Positions 18,649-26,871 of a DNA stretch of 64,000 bases are shown piece after piece; positions within the stretch are counted from its first letter, which is position 1; every line of letters begins with the position of its first letter. The stretch is from Pseudomonas sp. Irchel s3h14. GTDB taxonomy: Bacteria > Pseudomonadota > Gammaproteobacteria > Pseudomonadales > Pseudomonadaceae. The notes beneath the pieces are model-generated. The model saw only the letters and a program-made list of their open reading frames with translations, was not told the DNA's origin and searched no databases. The position numbers and the translations under genes were made by a program. Location: contig NZ_FYDJ01000020.1 of NCBI RefSeq assembly GCF_900187425.1, positions 30,661 through 94,660 on the forward strand. Direction: 5' to 3'.

Positions 18649-19443
18649 TCAGCTACCCGGGACCGGCACCACGGCAATCTTGTAGGGATCGAAAATCTTC
18701 AGCATCTGGCCATTGTCCCGTAACCCTTGCAGCAACTTGCCGAATGCTTCGCCAGTAATCGGCGCCTGAGGGCGGATCAGCGCGTAATGGTGATAGACCT
18801 GATCGATGCGTTGGGAAACCAACAATTGCTCGCCGACTTTCTCGTTACGCAGCAGGTAATCGCTCAGGTAGGAACGTGTTACCAAGGCAATATCCGCTCG
18901 TGCGCGCAGCACCATCAGCAAGTTGCTGTCATGGGAATAGGTCAACGTGGCCTTGTAGGTGTCGGCCAGATACTTGGGATCGGCATTGAAATTGGCAAAC
19001 TCGTAGTGATAGCCGCTGTACAGCGCCAGGCGTTTGCCTGTCAGGTCCTTGAAATAATTCTCATCGCGATCGGGTTTCTTCTGCGCGACAAAGATTTCTG
19101 CATCTTCCAGGCCCATGTCGACGAGGGTATGCGGGATGTCCTTCCAGCCCCAGTCCGGGTTCTCGAAAATCGCCATATCGACCCGGCCTTCCTTGAAGTC
19201 GTTGAAACGTCGAGGAATGGAAGTGGGCACCAGCTCGAACTGATAGTCGTTTTGCAAGGCATTGAGCGCCTCGACCATCTGAGGCAGCAAACCGGTGTCG
19301 GCCCCGGATTCCGGGCGCACGGTATAAGGGGGGAAATGTGCGGCACCGACCCGCACCAGCTGTGCGGCCTGGGATGGAACCATGCATAACACCGCAAGCG
19401 TCGCCAGCAAAAGCCGCGAAGCCGTCCGAATTGGCGAAGACAT
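18649..19443 (-). CDS. Periplasmic solute-binding protein (SBP_bac_3 type)
   Basis: About 264 residues: a signal peptide (likely cleavage after SQA near residue 27) followed by a type II periplasmic binding fold (RVGAAHFPPYTV at the start, then GRVDMAIFENPDWG and a closing VPVPGS). This family binds amino acids or other small polar ligands for ABC transporters or sensors. No permease or ATPase gene is adjacent, so it is an orphan that may feed a transporter encoded elsewhere. Start: ATG at 19443 is chosen; GGGGAG lies 12 bases upstream, and a TTG immediately before the ATG is possible. It lies upstream of the PvdS-controlled acetyltransferase but is not obviously part of the iron regulon. Confidence 0.8.
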   Translation of the reverse strand: MSSPIRTASRLLLATLAVLCMVPSQAAQLVRVGAAHFPPYTVRPESGADTGLLPQMVEALNALQNDYQFELVPTSIPRRFNDFKEGRVDMAIFENPDWGWKDIPHTLVDMGLEDAEIFVAQKKPDRDENYFKDLTGKRLALYSGYHYEFANFNADPKYLADTYKATLTYSHDSNLLMVLRARADIALVTRSYLSDYLLRNEKVGEQLLVSQRIDQVYHHYALIRPQAPITGEAFGKLLQGLRDNGQMLKIFDPYKIAVVPVPGS

Positions 19444-19537
19444 CAAAACAATCCACTCCCCAAAAAAATACACATCAATGCATTCAAGCTAGGCGGTTTC
19501 GGCTACTTAGCCAGTTTCCTTCTGATTCAAAACAAAA

Positions 19538-20164
19538 CTACTGCTTTTCTTCCAGCACGAGAATCAATGCCTCATCGGCCAATTGATCGAGGCTCATGCT
19601 GCCGCCGGCGCGAAACCAGGTGGTAGTCCAGGACAACGCCCCGGTCAGGAAACGACGCGTAATGAACACATCCCCGCGAATAAAACCGGCCTCCTTGGCC
19701 TCGCCCAGCACCTGAAGCCAGAGCTCTTCATAAATATCACGTAGCGCCAGCACCTGCGCCTGCCCCTCTGCGGACAGCGAGCGCCATTCATACACCAACA
19801 CCGCCATGGCCTCGCCGCTGCCGCCCATGATCGACTGCAACTCACAACGAATCAGCGCCAGTACCCGCTCGCGCACACTGCCGGCTTCTGCCAGGGCTGC
19901 ACGCATCAACGCGGTGTTGTAGCGAATGGTTTCTTCCATCACCGCCCGCAGGATCTCGTCCTTGCTTTTGAAGTGATGAAAAATACTGCCGGACTGAATC
20001 CCCACGGCGCCGGCCAGATCGCGCACAGTGGTGCGTTCGTAACCTTTGTTACGGAACAGGTGAGCAGCCACTTGCAGCAGTTTGCCGCGGGCGCTGTCCG
20101 GGTCGGTCAATTGGCCGCTGTCGACCAATTCGCGCATCACCCTCAGGGCTTTTTGCTCGTCCAC
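19538..20164 (-). CDS. atuR: TetR-family repressor AtuR
   Basis: A 208-residue TetR regulator. The helix-turn-helix (about 20-65) has RTTVRDLAGAVGIQSGSIFHHF-type features, and the C-terminal half (~80-205) is the ligand-binding core. The GTG at 20164 has GGAGAG five bases upstream and is preferred to a start eight codons earlier. It is divergent from the atuA-F genes with a 178-base gap holding two matching operator-like sites. By analogy with P. aeruginosa AtuR, it should repress the operon until a terpenoid-CoA intermediate is present. The class is certain; the name rests on gene context. Confidence 0.82.
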   Translation of the reverse strand: MDEQKALRVMRELVDSGQLTDPDSARGKLLQVAAHLFRNKGYERTTVRDLAGAVGIQSGSIFHHFKSKDEILRAVMEETIRYNTALMRAALAEAGSVRERVLALIRCELQSIMGGSGEAMAVLVYEWRSLSAEGQAQVLALRDIYEELWLQVLGEAKEAGFIRGDVFITRRFLTGALSWTTTWFRAGGSMSLDQLADEALILVLEEKQ

Positions 20165-20251
20165 CCGTTCTCTCCTACAGTCGATCAATCAAATACGCCG
20201 CTCGCCGCTAAAACTGCGGGGTTGCGCGGGCAATTTAAGCTGGCGAGGGCA

Positions 20252-20312
20252 ACCAAGCAAGCGCTCGGGCAGAAGATATTTATGCCGTTTACAAACCAAG
20301 CGCTTGCTTGGT
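20252..20312. promoter_or_regulatory. Two operator-like sites between atuR and atuA
   Basis: ACCAAGCGCTTGCTTGGT at 20295-20312 is palindrome-like. Its reverse complement begins ACCAAGCAAGCGCT, and the same 14 bases start a second site at 20252-20268 (ACCAAGCAAGCGCTCGG). Their centres are about 43 bases apart, four helical turns. The second site would lie between a weak -35 (TTTACA, 20288-20293) and -10 (TAGTCT, 20312-20317) for atuA. These are good candidates for AtuR binding. Confidence 0.7.
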
Positions 20313-20342
20313 AGTCTCGATGCACTTCTATCGGAGGTGGCT

Positions 20343-22145
20343 ATGGAGTTGACTGTGCCAAAAACAATCCGCATCGGTTGCGCCAGTGCCTTCTGGGGCG
20401 ACACCTCGACCGCCGCCGCGCAACTGGTGGAAGGTGGGCGTCTGGACTATCTGGTCTTCGATTATCTGGCCGAGATTACGATGTCGATCATGGCCGGCGC
20501 GCGGATGAAAGATCCCCAGGCCGGTTACGCCAGCGACTTCATCGAAGTCCTCAGCCCGCTGTTGGGTCAACTCGCCGAACAGAAAATCCGCGTCATCAGC
20601 AACGCCGGTGGGGTCAACCCGCAAGCTTGCGCCGCCGCCCTGCAAGCGGCCTGCGACAAGGCCGGAGTGACGCTGAAAATCGCCGTGCTGCTGGGCGATG
20701 ACCTGCAGCCGCAGCTCAAACAGCTGGGCAGCAGCGGTATCCATGAAATGTTCAGCGGCGCGCCCCTGCCGCCGATGTGCGTCTCGACCAACGCCTACCT
20801 CGGCGCACCCGGCATCGTCGAAGCCCTGCGTCTGGGCGCCGACATCGTCATCACCGGGCGCGTGGTCGACAGCGCCGTGGTCAGTGCCGCGCTGGTGCAT
20901 GAGTTCGGCTGGTCGTGGCACGACTACGACAAACTCGCCCAGGCCGCATTGGCCGGGCACATCATCGAATGCGGCGCCCAATGCACCGGCGGCAACTTCA
21001 CCGATTGGCGCGAGGTGCCCGACTACGAACACATCGGCTTCCCCATCGTCGAAGTCAGCGCCGACAGCCAGTTCATCGTCAGCAAACCCGAAGGTTCCGG
21101 CGGACTGGTCACACCGCTGACGGTCGGCGAGCAAATGCTGTATGAAATCGGCAACCCGCAGGCGTATCTGCTGCCGGACGTGGTCTGCGATTTCACTGAA
21201 GTCAAACTCGTGCAACAAGGCAAAAATGCGGTTCAGGTGCACGGCGCAAAAGGCTTGCCGCCGACCGATCAGTACAAGGTCAGCGCGACGTACCCGGACG
21301 GTTTCCGCTGCACCGCCAGTTGCCTGATCGCCGGGATCGATGCGGTCGACAAGGCGCGTCGAGTCAGCGAAGCGATCATCAACAAGACGTCGGAAATCTT
21401 CAGCCAGCGCGGCTGGGCGCCCTACAGCGAAGTGAACATCGAACTGCTCGGCAGCGAGGCCACTTACGGCCCCCACGGCCAGCGCCATGACAGCCGCGAA
21501 GTGGTGATCAAACTCGCGGTGCGCCATCCGGGTAAACAGGCGTTGATTGTGTTCTCCCGTGAGATCGCCCAGGCCGCCACCGGCATGGCGCCAGGACTGA
21601 CCGGGATTGTCGGTGGACGGCCGACGGTGTATCCGCTGATCCGGCTGTTCTCGTTCCTTATCGACAAAACCGCCTGCACGCTGGAAATTGATCTCAAGGG
21701 CCAGCGTCACCCCTGCGCCCTGCCCGCCGTTGATGTGCTCGACACCGCCGACCTGCCCGTGGCGTGCGCCCCACCGAAACCCTCAGACCGGGCCGATGCC
21801 AGCGTGGCCCTGCTAAAACTCGCCGTGGCGCGCTCCGGTGACAAGGGCAATCACAGCAACATCGGCGTCATGGCCCGCAAGCCGGAGTACCTGCCGTGGA
21901 TTGCCGAAGCCTTGACGCCGGAAGTGATCGTCGACTGGATGAGTCATGTCCTCGATCCGATCCACGGACGTGTCGAACGCTGGTACCTGCCGGGCACCCA
22001 CAGCCTTAATTTTCTGCTGGAAAACGCCCTGGGAGGCGGTGGCGTGGCCAGCCTGCGGATCGATCCGCAAGGCAAGTCCTTCGCCCAGCAACTGCTGGAA
22101 ATCCAGATACCGGTGCCTCAGCGCATCGCCGACCAGGTCAACTAG
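20343..22145 (+). CDS. atuA: Acyclic terpene utilisation protein AtuA (DUF1446 family)
   Basis: A 600-residue protein of the AtuA/DUF1446 family: early motifs include RIGCASAFWGD and DYLAEITMSIM; the C-terminal ~100 residues (KLAVARSGDKGNHSNIG) form the accessory domain seen in longer members. It is required for growth on citronellol or geraniol in other pseudomonads, but its exact reaction is not established. ATG at 20343 has GGAGG eight bases before it. It is first in an operon with an SDR, both geranyl-CoA carboxylase subunits, an acyl-CoA dehydrogenase and an enoyl-CoA hydratase. Confidence 0.9.
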   Translation: MELTVPKTIRIGCASAFWGDTSTAAAQLVEGGRLDYLVFDYLAEITMSIMAGARMKDPQAGYASDFIEVLSPLLGQLAEQKIRVISNAGGVNPQACAAALQAACDKAGVTLKIAVLLGDDLQPQLKQLGSSGIHEMFSGAPLPPMCVSTNAYLGAPGIVEALRLGADIVITGRVVDSAVVSAALVHEFGWSWHDYDKLAQAALAGHIIECGAQCTGGNFTDWREVPDYEHIGFPIVEVSADSQFIVSKPEGSGGLVTPLTVGEQMLYEIGNPQAYLLPDVVCDFTEVKLVQQGKNAVQVHGAKGLPPTDQYKVSATYPDGFRCTASCLIAGIDAVDKARRVSEAIINKTSEIFSQRGWAPYSEVNIELLGSEATYGPHGQRHDSREVVIKLAVRHPGKQALIVFSREIAQAATGMAPGLTGIVGGRPTVYPLIRLFSFLIDKTACTLEIDLKGQRHPCALPAVDVLDTADLPVACAPPKPSDRADASVALLKLAVARSGDKGNHSNIGVMARKPEYLPWIAEALTPEVIVDWMSHVLDPIHGRVERWYLPGTHSLNFLLENALGGGGVASLRIDPQGKSFAQQLLEIQIPVPQRIADQVN

Positions 22146-22157
22146 AGGACTGTCGCC

Positions 22158-23042
22158 ATGGCTTACGATTCGATTTTCAAAGCCGATTTGTTTGCAGGCC
22201 AAAACATCATCGTCACCGGTGGCGGCAGCGGCATCGGCCGTTGCACCGCTCACGAACTGGCGGCCCTCGGCGCCCATGTGCTGCTGCTCGGGCGCAAGGC
22301 CGACAAGCTGAAAAACGTCGCGGCCGAGATTACCGAAGATGGCGGCAAGGCTGACTGGATGGTCTGCGATATTCGTGAGGAAGAAGCGGTCAAGCATGTG
22401 GTCAGCGAGTTGATCCGCAAGTACGGACCGATTCACGGCCTGGTCAATAATGCCGGCGGGCAGTACCCGTCGCCGCTGGCGTCGATCAATCAAAAAGGCT
22501 TCGATACGGTGTTGCGCACCAACCTGATGGGCGGCTTCCTGATGGCCCGGGAAGTGTTCAATCAGTCCATGAGCACGCACGGCGGCGCCATCGTCAATAT
22601 GCTCGCCGACATGTGGGGCGGCATGCCCGGCATGGGCCACTCGGGCGCGGCGCGTTCGGGCATGGACAACCTCACCAAGACCGCTGCGTTCGAATGGGGT
22701 TATGCCGGGGTGCGGGTCAACGCCGTGGCGCCGGGCTGGATCGCGTCCAGTGGCATGGACACCTACGAAGGCGCGTTCAAAGCGGTGATCCCGACGCTAC
22801 GTGAGCACGTTCCACTGAAACGCATCGGCACCGAATCGGAGGTCAGCGCGGCAATCGTTTTCCTGCTCAGCCCGGCCGCGGCGTTTGTCAGTGGCAGCAC
22901 CTTGCGCATCGACGGCGCCGCCAGCCTGGGCGGGCGCGCCTGGCCGATACACAAGGCGCAGATCAGTACGTCGTATAACGGTTTTCACCGCGCGTACTTA
23001 CCAGACGTGCTCAGTCCGGACGTCCTCAAGGATAAGGAATAA
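22158..23042 (+). CDS. atuB: Short-chain dehydrogenase AtuB (2,4-dienoyl-CoA-reductase-like)
   Basis: A 294-residue Rossmann-fold oxidoreductase with the cofactor motif GGGSGIGR near residue 22 and NNAGG near 97. The usual YxxxK catalytic pair is absent: the corresponding stretch reads MGHSGAARSGM, resembling the HAGSAKAG segment of 2,4-dienoyl-CoA and trans-2-enoyl-CoA reductases, with Arg in place of Lys. In the atu pathway AtuB has been proposed to oxidise citronellol/citronellal, but the motif suggests it may act on a CoA thioester. AGAGGA lies upstream of the ATG, 12 bases after the atuA stop. Confidence 0.85.
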   Translation: MAYDSIFKADLFAGQNIIVTGGGSGIGRCTAHELAALGAHVLLLGRKADKLKNVAAEITEDGGKADWMVCDIREEEAVKHVVSELIRKYGPIHGLVNNAGGQYPSPLASINQKGFDTVLRTNLMGGFLMAREVFNQSMSTHGGAIVNMLADMWGGMPGMGHSGAARSGMDNLTKTAAFEWGYAGVRVNAVAPGWIASSGMDTYEGAFKAVIPTLREHVPLKRIGTESEVSAAIVFLLSPAAAFVSGSTLRIDGAASLGGRAWPIHKAQISTSYNGFHRAYLPDVLSPDVLKDKE

Positions 23043-23045
23043 GCC

Positions 23046-24662
23046 ATGCCGGTGATTCAGTCGCAAGTGGACCCATTCAGCGAACAGTTCGCGCGCAATC
23101 GCGCGGCGATGCTGGTCGGCATCGAGCACGTCCGTCAGCTCGAACAGAACTTGCTGAACAAGGCGGCCGAAGCCAAACCCAGGTTCGAAAAACGCGGCCA
23201 ATTGTTGCCCCGTGAACGCCTCAATCTGCTGCTGGACCCTGGCGCCCCGTTCCTCGAACTAGCCAGCCTGGCGGGCTACAAGCTGCACGACGACAAGGAC
23301 GGCAGCTCCGCAGGCGGCGGCTTGATCGCCGGAATCGGCTACGTGTCCGGCGTGCGCGTGCTGGTGGTGGCGAACAACAGTGCGATCAAGGGCGGGACCA
23401 TTTCCCCCAGTGGTTTGAAAAAATCCCTGCGCCTGCAACAGATCGCCATGGAGAACAAACTGCCGGTCATTACCCTGGCCGAAAGCGGTGGCGCCAACCT
23501 CAATTACGCGGCGGAGATTTTCGTCGAAGGCGCCCGCAGCTTTGCCAATCAGGCGCGGATGTCAGCCATGGGCCTGCCGCAAATCACCGTGGTCCATGGC
23601 TCGGCCACGGCGGGCGGCGCCTATCAGCCGGGGCTGTCGGATTACGTGGTGGTGGTGCGTGGCAAGGCCAAGCTGTTTCTGGCCGGCCCGCCGCTGCTCA
23701 AGGCTGCCACCGGTGAAGTCGCCACCGATGAAGCACTGGGCGGCGCCGAGATGCACTCGCAAATCGCCGGCACCGCTGAATACCTGGCCGAGAACGATGC
23801 CGATGGCGTGCGCCAGGTGCGCGAGATTGTCAGCCTGTTGCCGTGGAATGATCAGTTGCCCTGGTTACCCGAACGTCGGTGGGAAGAACCGCTCTACCCC
23901 ATCGAAGAATTGCTCGGGCTGATTCCTGACGACGCGAAAAAACCTTACGACGTGCGCGAAATCATCGCGCGGATTGCCGACGGCTCGAACTTTCTCGAAT
24001 TCAAGGGCGAGTTCGATCAGCAAACCGTCTGCGGCCACTTGCAGATTCAAGGCCGCGCCTGCGGGTTCATTGGCAACAATGGGCCGATCACGCCCAAGGG
24101 TGCGAGCAAGGCGGCGCAGTTCATTCAGCTCTGCGACCAAAGCCAGACGCCGCTGCTGTTTTTTCACAACACCACCGGGTTCATGGTCGGCACCGAGTCG
24201 GAGCAGCAAGGCGTGATCAAACACGGCGCGAAAATGATTCAAGCGGTGGCCAATGCCCGCGTGCCTAAACTGACTATCGTCGTCGGTGGCTCCTACGGCG
24301 CCGGCAACTACGCGATGTGCGGCCGCGGCCTCGACCCACGCTTCATTTTCGCCTGGCCCAACAGCCGCACGGCGGTGATGGGCGGCGCCCAGGCCGGCAA
24401 AGTGCTGCGGATCGTCACCGAGGCCAAGCAGGCCAAGGACGGCCTGGTGCCCGACCCGACAATGCTCGACATGCTGGAACAGGTCACCGCGCAGAAACTC
24501 GACAGCCAGTCCACCGCACTCTATGGCAGCGCCAGTTTGTGGGACGACGGGTTGATCGATCCGCGGGATACCCGGACCTTGCTCGGGTACTTGCTGGATA
24601 TCTGTCATGAGGCTGAAGTGCGGCCGCTGCAATCCAACAGCTTCGGAATCGCTAGGTTTTGA
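23046..24662 (+). CDS. atuC: Geranyl-CoA carboxylase beta (carboxyltransferase) subunit AtuC
   Basis: A 538-residue carboxyltransferase with the two crotonase-like halves of biotin-dependent acyl-CoA carboxylases. It has SGGANLNYAAEIF and ATAGGAYQPG in the acyl-CoA half and VVGGSYGAGNYAM in the carboxybiotin half. Overall it resembles 3-methylcrotonyl-CoA carboxylase beta, but its neighbours (AtuA, AtuB, AtuF) and the absence of liu-type genes favour geranyl-CoA as substrate. It starts four bases after atuB. Confidence 0.88.
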   Translation: MPVIQSQVDPFSEQFARNRAAMLVGIEHVRQLEQNLLNKAAEAKPRFEKRGQLLPRERLNLLLDPGAPFLELASLAGYKLHDDKDGSSAGGGLIAGIGYVSGVRVLVVANNSAIKGGTISPSGLKKSLRLQQIAMENKLPVITLAESGGANLNYAAEIFVEGARSFANQARMSAMGLPQITVVHGSATAGGAYQPGLSDYVVVVRGKAKLFLAGPPLLKAATGEVATDEALGGAEMHSQIAGTAEYLAENDADGVRQVREIVSLLPWNDQLPWLPERRWEEPLYPIEELLGLIPDDAKKPYDVREIIARIADGSNFLEFKGEFDQQTVCGHLQIQGRACGFIGNNGPITPKGASKAAQFIQLCDQSQTPLLFFHNTTGFMVGTESEQQGVIKHGAKMIQAVANARVPKLTIVVGGSYGAGNYAMCGRGLDPRFIFAWPNSRTAVMGGAQAGKVLRIVTEAKQAKDGLVPDPTMLDMLEQVTAQKLDSQSTALYGSASLWDDGLIDPRDTRTLLGYLLDICHEAEVRPLQSNSFGIARF

Positions 24663-24753
24663 TCGTTCCCACGCTCTGCGTGGGTATGCAGCCCGGGACG
24701 CTCCGCGTCCCAAGAGCGGACGCAGAGCGTCCACGCAGAGCGTGGGAACGATC
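24661..24753. repeat. Nested inverted repeat (REP-like) inside the atu operon
   Basis: Outer arms GATCGTTCCCACGCTCTGCG... at 24661-24683 and its inverse at 24731-24753 enclose a second hairpin built on GGGACGCTCCGCGTCC. The element starts within the atuC stop codon and occupies most of the atuC-atuD gap. It is a third sequence family of interspersed repeats in this window. Confidence 0.85.
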
Positions 24754-24796
24754 GGGAAGACACGGCAACGATCCGTTATTCAGGAGAACAATAAAA

Positions 24797-25954
24797 ATGA
24801 TCTTCACCCAGGAACACGAAGCACTGCGCCGCACCGTCCGCCAATTCGTCGATCACGAGATCAATCCTCACGTCGAGGCATGGGAAAAGGACGGGCGCTT
24901 TCCGATCCACGAGATCTTCCGCAAGGCCGGCGACCTCGGCCTGCTGGGGATTTCCAAACCGGAAAAGTTCGGCGGCATGGGGCTCGATTACAGCTATTCG
25001 ATCGTCGCGGCTGAAGAGTTCGGCACCATCCACTGCGGCGGCATTCCGATGTCCATCGGCGTGCAGACCGACATGTGCACCCCGGCGCTGGCGCGTTTCG
25101 GCTCCGATGAACTGCGTGAAGAATTCCTGCGACCGGCGATCACTGGCGAGCAGGTCGGCTGCATCGGTGTTTCCGAAGTTGGCGCCGGTTCCGACGTGGC
25201 CGGTTTGAAAACCACCGCCCGCAAGGACGGCGACGACTACGTGATCAACGGCAGCAAGATGTGGATCACCAACTCGCCGAGCGCCGATTTCATCTGCCTG
25301 CTGGCCAACACCTCGGACGACAAACCGCACATCAACAAGTCACTGATCATGGTGCCGATGAACACGCCGGGCATCAGCCTCAGCTCGCACCTGGACAAGC
25401 TCGGCATGCGCAGTTCGGAAACCGCTCAGGTGTTTTTCGACAACGTGCGCGTGCCGCAACGCAACCGCATCGGCCATGAAGGCGCGGGGTTCATGATGCA
25501 GATGCTGCAGTTCCAGGAGGAACGGCTATTCGGCGCGGCGAACATGATCAAGGGCCTGGAGTACTGCATCGACAGCACCATCGAGTACTGCAAGGAACGT
25601 AAAACCTTCGGCAGTGCGCTGATCGACAATCAGGTCATCCACTTTCGACTGGCCGAACTGCAAACCGAAATCGAATGCCTGCGGGCGCTGGTCTATCAGG
25701 CTACCGAGCAATACATCAAAGGCCAGGACGTCACCCGTCTGGCGTCGATGGCCAAACTCAAGGCCGGGCGTCTGGGCCGGGAAGTCAGCGACAGCTGCCT
25801 GCAATACTGGGGCGGCATGGGCTTCATGTGGGACAACCCGGTCGCCCGCGCTTACCGTGACGTGCGGCTGGTGTCGATCGGCGGCGGTGCCGACGAAATC
25901 ATGCTGGGGATCATCTGCAAACTCATGGGCATCCTGCCGGGGAAAAAGAAATGA
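24797..25954 (+). CDS. atuD: Citronellyl-CoA dehydrogenase AtuD
   Basis: A 385-residue FAD-dependent acyl-CoA dehydrogenase. Motifs include GCIGVSEVGAGSDVAG and WITNSPSADF (FAD/substrate loop), and YWGGMGFMWDNPVARAYRDVR near the end. It would oxidise citronellyl-CoA to geranyl-CoA, supplying the carboxylase. The start at 24797 has AGGAG 10-11 bases upstream; the frame further upstream only runs through the repeat. Its stop overlaps atuE by four bases (ATGA). Confidence 0.9.
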   Translation: MIFTQEHEALRRTVRQFVDHEINPHVEAWEKDGRFPIHEIFRKAGDLGLLGISKPEKFGGMGLDYSYSIVAAEEFGTIHCGGIPMSIGVQTDMCTPALARFGSDELREEFLRPAITGEQVGCIGVSEVGAGSDVAGLKTTARKDGDDYVINGSKMWITNSPSADFICLLANTSDDKPHINKSLIMVPMNTPGISLSSHLDKLGMRSSETAQVFFDNVRVPQRNRIGHEGAGFMMQMLQFQEERLFGAANMIKGLEYCIDSTIEYCKERKTFGSALIDNQVIHFRLAELQTEIECLRALVYQATEQYIKGQDVTRLASMAKLKAGRLGREVSDSCLQYWGGMGFMWDNPVARAYRDVRLVSIGGGADEIMLGIICKLMGILPGKKK

Positions 25955-26748
25955 GTACCCTGCCGGTTTGCCAGACCTTGCTGCTGGAATCGCACAACGG
26001 CGTTCTGCACATCACCCTCAACCGCCCGGAAAGCCGCAATGCCATGAGCCTGTTGATGGTCGCGGAACTGCGTGCCGTGCTGTTGGCCGTGCGCGATGAC
26101 CGTGAGATTCGTGCCTTGGTGATCGGTGGTGCCGGCGGGCATTTTTGCGCCGGCGGCGACATCAAGGACATGGCCAACGCACGCGCTCAAGGCCCAAGCG
26201 CCTATCGCGACTTGAATCGCGCATTCGGTGCGCTGCTGCAAGAGGTGCAACACGCGCCGCAAGTGGTGATCACGGTGCTGCAAGGCGCGGTGCTCGGCGG
26301 TGGTTTTGGTCTGGCCTGCGTCAGCGACGTCGCCTTGGCCGATCATCAGGCGCAATTCGGTCTGCCGGAAACCAGCCTCGGTCTGCTGCCAGCGCAAATC
26401 GCGCCGTTTGTGGTGCAGCGCATCGGCCTGACTCAGACTCGCCGACTGGCGCTGACCGCGGCACGTTTCGATGGCACACACGCACGGCGCATCGGACTGG
26501 TGCATTTTGTCGAGCATGACGCGCAAGCATTGGCCGAGCGTCTCGATGAAATTCTGGCCCACGTGTTGTGCTGCGCGCCGGAGGCCAATGCGATGACCAA
26601 AAAGCTGTTGCTCGCGAGTGCCGGCCAGCCATCGAATGCGTTGCTGGATGAAGCAGCCGATTGGTTCAACGAGGCGGTGACCGGGGCTGAAGGTATTGAG
26701 GGGACCATGGCCTTCGTGCAGAAACGCAAACCGGGCTGGGCCCTTTAA
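25951..26748 (+). CDS. atuE: Isohexenylglutaconyl-CoA hydratase AtuE (crotonase family)
   Basis: A 265-residue enoyl-CoA hydratase. The oxyanion-hole segments are GAGGHFCAGGDI (about 63-76) and QGAVLGGGFGLACVSD (about 110-125). AtuE hydrates the product of geranyl-CoA carboxylation before cleavage to acetate and 7-methyl-3-oxooctenoyl-CoA. Overlap with atuD (ATGA) shows translational coupling. No separate lyase gene is visible in this cluster. Confidence 0.88.
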   Translation: MSTLPVCQTLLLESHNGVLHITLNRPESRNAMSLLMVAELRAVLLAVRDDREIRALVIGGAGGHFCAGGDIKDMANARAQGPSAYRDLNRAFGALLQEVQHAPQVVITVLQGAVLGGGFGLACVSDVALADHQAQFGLPETSLGLLPAQIAPFVVQRIGLTQTRRLALTAARFDGTHARRIGLVHFVEHDAQALAERLDEILAHVLCCAPEANAMTKKLLLASAGQPSNALLDEAADWFNEAVTGAEGIEGTMAFVQKRKPGWAL

Positions 26749-26771
26749 AAGCTTCGTCGGAACGCCGCCCG

Positions 26772-26827
26772 GAGCAAGCCCGCTCCCACAGGGGAATGCA
26801 TTTCAAATGTGGGAGCGGGCTTGCTCG
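26772..26827. repeat. REP hairpin between atuE and atuF
   Basis: GAGCAAGCCCGCTCCCACA (26772-26790) is inverted at 26809-26827 with core GTGGGAGCGGGCTTGCTC. It belongs to the same broad family as the hairpin at 17393 and lies inside the operon ahead of the last subunit gene. Confidence 0.88.
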
Positions 26828-26871
26828 CGAAGAGGCCATCACTTGCACCGCACAACTTGAGAGAAGACCCT

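Noticed and set aside
18649..19443. Siderophore-binding role for the periplasmic binding protein
   Set aside because: Type II SBP_bac_3 fold, as for amino acids, and no iron-type box upstream of it.
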